In this document: positions 43,301 to 64,000 of the stretch, piece after piece
How the letters are laid out: each line of letters opens with the position of its first letter
Numbering within the stretch: the stretch's first letter is position 1
Source of the DNA: Paralichthys olivaceus
Lineage: Eukaryota; Chordata; Actinopteri; Pleuronectiformes; Paralichthyidae
Direction of reading: 5' to 3'
DNA: 64,000 bases
Assembly: GCF_024713975.1 (NCBI RefSeq)
Contig: NC_091098.1
Coordinates: 25,752,816 to 25,816,815, forward strand
The notes under the pieces: model-generated
Told to the model about the DNA's origin: nothing
Databases searched by the model: none
Seen by the model: the letters and a program-made list of their open reading frames with translations, nothing else
Program-made: the position numbers and the translations under genes

Positions 43301-44804
43301 CATTCACTTTTCATGTGACTATTTTGGCGATTCTAAAAACCCTGTTATCTAACCACATCAATATTTATGTTTTAAATATATTGTACAAACCCCAGACAAC
43401 AGTGTCGTGTCTCAATATTATAACGGGAACCAACTCCATTATTCATCTGTGACTATTTTCTAAAGAATATCTGGTTTATGAAACATCAGAATGTCCGGCC
43501 TCAATTTCCCTCAGGTCCAGGAAAATGTCTTTGAATGTTTTTCTGACTCAGCAACAGATCATAAGACAAATTATTCAGTTTAATGTGGTAAAAGACAAAG
43601 AGAAGCAGAAAATCATAAAACTCCAGCGTGTAACCATCTGATGGCTTGAAAAATGTACTAGAACATCAAATCACAGTTTCCTCACTGTTGAACACATGGC
43701 AGAGGACAGGCAGGTTCAGATCACACCACAGAGCGAACACATCTGTACCAGGCAACAGTGAGCGACTCCAACACATACGTCTGAACAATACGATGCAGTG
43801 CAACAGGCCTGCATCACCGGAAACTGTTCGATCACCTCACATTGCTTCTACGGGATTAACCAGGTCAACTTTAATTCTTTTCTTTTTAAAACACCACAGA
43901 CGAGGTGGTTAAAGTCGAGTTTCACAAACACAAAGTGTTAAAGTGTGAATGATGGAAAATCAGCTGCTTCAGGTCTGATGGTGGTGAATGAAAACCCACA
44001 GAAGAAAAGAGTGAACACTTATTGTGAATAATGAATAATATCTCCTGACAGCCCACAAATCTATTTTCACTGTCTACAGCACGAAATACATATTTATGAC
44101 TCTCTAAATATTAGTAGAAGATTTTTTATTGTACATCCAAATGTCTTTTTTTGATTTAACTAAATTTAAATTCATACTAAGGATTTCTTAGACCTGGATA
44201 AGATGCAAATAATGGATGAATAAATCAAACAATTACTAATTAATTAAAAAGGTATAGAAGCATGAACGAAGGCATAATCCAGACAGGAATAAATGTAAGT
44301 ACATTATACTGACTTCACAACTAAGATTTAACTTACTGTGCTTTGTCTCATATCTTGTGATGTTACTCATAGTTATGCACTGTACCTGTCTCAATATTAG
44401 TCTGTGTGGGTACATATATATGTATATATATTTATTGTGTTGAAATAAGTCATTTTATTTTCCATTTAAAAACTGGCTGGAGAGAACGGCAGAAAATCAG
44501 CCGGTTGATCGACCTCTGAAAAATCAATTAATCTCAAATAAACAAATAAATGAAATGAAAGTGAAAACACAACATAAACATTAGTTTGTTAACAGAGGAC
44601 GTAGGATCTAACTATTCTACTACATAGTCAGGACTTTTCCACGCCTGCAGATATAGTACTGCATGTTGACAGTACATATCATAAATACATGTACGTGGGA
44701 GTACTTTCAGCTGTGATACAGATGTGTGGCTCTGGATCACTTCAGTGCAGGAGGACACGTGGGCTCGTTGATCTGGTTCTAACACCAGTAAACAGGGAGT
44801 TTAA

Positions 44805-44844
<40 letters not shown>

Positions 44845-45019
44845 TCTCTCTATAGTTGTGAGGACACTCAGTGGCGTAATGCAACTTAACCTTTGACCCC
44901 CTCACCAGAACCACACGCCTGACCCGAACCTGCCTGGTTCTGGACCAGCATTTTAAATCGTGAGGACCAGACGACATGTCCTCACAATGATCGTGTTGGT
45001 CCAACTGTGTCCCTCACAA

Positions 45020-45063
<44 letters not shown>

Positions 45064-45478
45064 CTGGTGACACATCTGTTGTTGCAGATGAGCCATGTCA
45101 CAATCAGCTGGCCTCTCGGCTAACGGGACCTCATGCTAACGGCGACAGCTAGCGCGCTAGGAGCGGCTACACGTCTCCCCCCGCAGTCTCGCCAGTGTCC
45201 ACGGCTACACGTGTCCCCCGGTGTGTCCGCCGGAGAGAGCGACCCGGGGTACACACCAAACACCGCCGCCGGCGCCGGCGGAGACGGAGCGGGGGGACGC
45301 GGGGGAGCCGAAGGCGGAATCGTCGCTCAGCCATCCCTGCTAGCGCTAAGCTAGTTAGCTCCGGGCTAACGCGGCCAGCCGACGGTTAGCGCGACGGTCG
45401 GCTTTGTTCACTCACCATGTAGACCACGTTCAGGGAGCACAGCGCGTTCTTCGAGCAGGTGAAGCCGCCGCAGACCAT
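40394..45478 (-). CDS. tspan31: Tetraspanin 31 (complete CDS, 6 exons)
   Basis: Minus-strand coding exons: 45416-45478, 42752-42919, 42573-42653, 42101-42241, 41554-41664, 40394-40468; 639 nt, 212 aa (human 210). The start [20 protein letters not shown] is nearly the human N-terminus. Exon 2 carries membrane segments 1 and 2 ([38 protein letters not shown]), exon 3 segment 3, and exon 4 the large extracellular loop with the tetraspanin CCG motif (residues 129-131). Exon 5 holds the remaining loop cysteines (FCKKD, CYSCGDK) and starts segment 4 ([16 protein letters not shown]). Exon 6 ends [14 protein letters not shown]. Tetraspanins organise membrane protein assemblies; human TSPAN31 (SAS) is co-amplified with CDK4 in sarcomas. 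It is transcribed away from agap2 across a shared CpG-rich region. Confidence 0.97.
42318..42531. mobile_element. 214-bp MITE-like element in tspan31 intron
   Basis: Left end CATAGACTGTAAATAAAGA (42318-42336) and right end TCTTTATTTACAGTCTGTG (42513-42531) are inverted repeats with 18 of 19 positions matching. The interior has AACATGGAGGAGGCAGGGA, GCCAGCCACCAGGGGGCGAT and TGGCTTCACTTCATGTC, which I recognise as a widely dispersed teleost repeat. It lies between exons 42573-42653 and 42101-42241. No coding capacity is seen. A CTCF-like core occurs at 42466-42480. Confidence 0.75.
42466..42480 (+). promoter_or_regulatory. CTCF-like motif inside the MITE
   Basis: CCACCAGGGGGCGAT is a near-perfect match to the vertebrate CTCF core and is carried by the repeat at 42318-42531. 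Binding is unproven. Confidence 0.45.
44806..45062. repeat. CA-flanked dispersed repeat, copy 2
   Basis: (AC)n tracts at 44806-44841 and 45022-45062 bracket a segment with GTTGTGAGGACACTCAGTGG, ACGCCTGACCCGAACCTGCC and GTGAGGACCAGACGACATGT. The order matches the copy at 8547-8700. It lies in tspan31 intron 1. Confidence 0.75.
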
Positions 45479-45670
45479 GTTCACGAAGCTGCTGTGCGCG
45501 GCGGAGACTCGCGCGCGTCGCTGGGTTTTCGGGTGGAAACGTTGAAGATCAGAAAGAGACTGTGCCAGCGTCTGGTGCGGCCCGATGACGTCAGAGACAC
45601 CCCGCGTGACGTCAGCGCGACAACAGCCCCCCTCGCTCTGAGGGAGAATCTGAGCCAATCAGAGAGGAGC
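45100..45670. promoter_or_regulatory. CpG-rich divergent promoter of tspan31 (and possibly agap2)
   Basis: A strongly CpG-rich segment spans the tspan31 first exon, with GCCGCCGGCGCCGGCGG at about 45266, repeated GCTAGC/GCTAAC text to the left and a CCAAT box (GAGCCAATCAG) near 45652. Two CRE palindromes lie at 45586-45593 and 45607-45614. The first agap2 coding exon starts 1.55 kb to the right on the other strand, as in the human head-to-head pair. Confidence 0.7.
45586..45614. promoter_or_regulatory. Twin CRE palindromes
   Basis: Two full TGACGTCA sites (45586-45593 and 45607-45614) are spaced 21 bases apart, about 110-135 bases upstream of the tspan31 start codon in the CpG-rich region. 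Full-palindrome CREs in CpG promoters typically bind CREB/ATF. Confidence 0.65.
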
Positions 45671-45682
45671 ACGATAAATGAG

Positions 45683-46050
45683 GTTATTATTATTATTATT
45701 ATTGTTATTATTATTATTAATATCATGATCATTAATAATAGTATTATTGTTGTTGTTGTTGTTGTACATGACGGAGGTGAAATGTTTATAAATGATAAGT
45801 GCTTGTATGAGGGAGCGTTTATAAAAACAGAGATCATGTTTTGAAACCGATGTGTTGCACTGAATGGTGATTGTTGTTGTTATTATTATTATTATTATTA
45901 TTAATATCATGATCATTAATAATAATATTATTATTGTTGTTGTTGTTGTATATGACGGAGGTGAAATGTTTATAAACGATAAGTGCTTGTATGAGGGAGC
46001 GTTTATAAAAACAGAGATCATGTTTTGAAACCGATGTGTTGCACTGAATG
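45683..46050. repeat. 184-bp tandem duplication with triplet arrays
   Basis: Two direct copies with a period of exactly 184 bases (for example TTAATATCATGATCATTAAT at 45717 and 45901; ACGGAGGTGAAATG at 45771 and 45955). They differ at few positions and each contains (ATT)n and (GTT)n runs plus the palindromic ATGATCAT. High identity means a recent duplication, or a collapsed or variable repeat in the assembly. Confidence 0.92.
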
Positions 46051-47032
46051 ATGATTGTTGTTGTTGTTGTTATTATTATTATTATTATTTACCATGTGCA
46101 GCCAGTGAAGTTTGTTCATGTACTGTTTTTTAATGTAGGTTAGTATTCGGATTTACACGTTTGTAGACTTCTCTGCTTGTTGTCTCATAAAGTTTCATCG
46201 TATCCTAAAGTTTCACAGTTGTCACAGAATCAGCACAACCTCAGCTCATTATTTATCACTGAATGATTATTTCAAATAATCCTGCTTGTTTTGAAAACGA
46301 TTGCCCCGTTACGTTGTTGTGTTGGGACCACTGTTTAAAATATGTGAACAGTTTGTGGGATGTTTTTGTGGAACGGTCTGGGGGAAGTTATCAAGCAATG
46401 TAATTATAATATAATACACACGATTTTTTTGAAAGGTACAGTAATGAGGAAAGAGAATGTCGTATATCAATCTAGTATTAGCTATGAGATTATTATTAAT
46501 GATAATAATGATAAAAACCAAACCAAAAAAAACACATCCCTAATAATAATTATCCTGCCATCAATTCATTTCTGTTGAAAAATGTCTTTCAGTGTTAAAG
46601 GTGAATTTAATGAATCTGCATCATCACCCTGTGTGTGTGTGTGTTACTCTTACAGACCAACGTGTCAGGAAACAGTGATGTATTTCAGTACAACGCTGGA
46701 AACACCAGCCGTCCTAATCGTGTCATACGTGTAGATTGTGATGAAATCGAGGCAGACATGTTTTAAGCAGTGTGGTCGCCACAGCAGTCGGAACTGACGT
46801 TCGGTTTGAAACAAGGAAGTGGATTTCGTTTGGTTCAAACCTGCAGAGGAAACTGAGAAACATCGTTGTGTGCTGACGCTTTGTGGTCGACAGTCAGAGA
46901 GAGACACTTCTCCGCTTCTTTTGTCTGCTCTCTGTCTCCTGCTAACTTCATCCTGTGGAACGAAACTTCCAGGACTTCAAATGGGCTGAAACGAGCACTT
47001 TGCTTCACTTTTTATCAGATCCACGTGTCAGG

Positions 47033-63857
<16,825 letters not shown>

Positions 63858-64000
63858 TGAGTTTGGAGGTCAAAGGTCACCTGGAGAGAATCCTTTCATA
63901 TCTGGCACAAATGTTCACGGAATAACTCGTCAGGTTTTGGTGATTGAAAGATTTAAGTTTACTTTGAGTTTGCGAGTTTATTCTGATGCCCAGATCTCCT

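Larger units (their letters stand above)
45479..47032. other. Intergenic region between tspan31 and agap2
   Basis: Holds the promoter elements next to tspan31, the 184-bp tandem duplication with ATT/GTT arrays (45683-46050), AT-rich sequence to about 46620 and a short GT tract at 46632-46643. The part just left of 47033 should be the 5' UTR of the short agap2 isoform. No coding exon is visible. Confidence 0.7.

Noticed and set aside
45404-46021. Duplicated frames of 118-146 codons on both strands
   Set aside because: They are made by the 184-bp tandem duplication with ATT/GTT arrays and by sequence antisense to tspan31 exon 1.

Overview
The window is nuclear DNA of a bony fish, most likely a percomorph teleost. 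It has multi-exon genes with GT-AG introns, CpG-rich promoters, very many CA/GT, AGG, ATT and TATC microsatellites, and short interspersed repeats of kinds common in teleosts. Nearly all coding sequence lies in short exons joined by consistent phases. Most long open frames are shadows of exons or of simple repeats.

Layout from left to right: (1) ctdsp2 on the minus strand (149-7472, seven coding exons, complete CDS), with a mir-26a hairpin in intron 4 (about 2495-2575, same strand) and a GC-rich promoter at about 7640-8290. (2) A repeat-rich spacer that includes the probable slc11a2 3' UTR (7473-13359). (3) slc11a2/DMT1 on the minus strand (13360-20088, sixteen coding exons, 568 aa). (4) A spacer with TA-rich palindromic DNA and two CTCF-like motifs. 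(5) marchf9 on the minus strand (22666-32101, four coding exons, 341 aa). (6) A long gene-free stretch (32102-40393) with repeats, a probable LINE relic and some non-repetitive segments. (7) tspan31 on the minus strand (40394-45478, six coding exons, 212 aa). (8) A CpG-rich divergent promoter with twin CRE palindromes and a 184-bp tandem duplication. (9) agap2 on the plus strand from 47033 and leaving the right edge, with two alternative first coding exons and sixteen downstream exons visible.

The gene set ctdsp2, marchf9, tspan31, agap2 matches the human 12q14 block (AGAP2-TSPAN31-CDK4-MARCHF9-...-CTDSP2), including the head-to-head tspan31/agap2 pair. Two differences stand out. cdk4 is not visible where it would be expected, between tspan31 and marchf9. 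slc11a2 sits beside ctdsp2, which mirrors the human 2q35 pair CTDSP1/SLC11A1 and suggests an old paralogous linkage.

The genes do not form a pathway. Their products are a nuclear CTD phosphatase with its intronic miRNA, a proton-coupled metal transporter, a membrane RING-CH ubiquitin ligase, a tetraspanin, and an Arf-GAP with GTPase-like and PH domains. The strongest second-look items are the slc11a2 exon flanked by complementary (GU)n/(CA)n tracts, the repeat arrays that touch splice donors of ctdsp2 and marchf9, and the two-promoter structure of agap2. I found no undescribed defence or mobile system.
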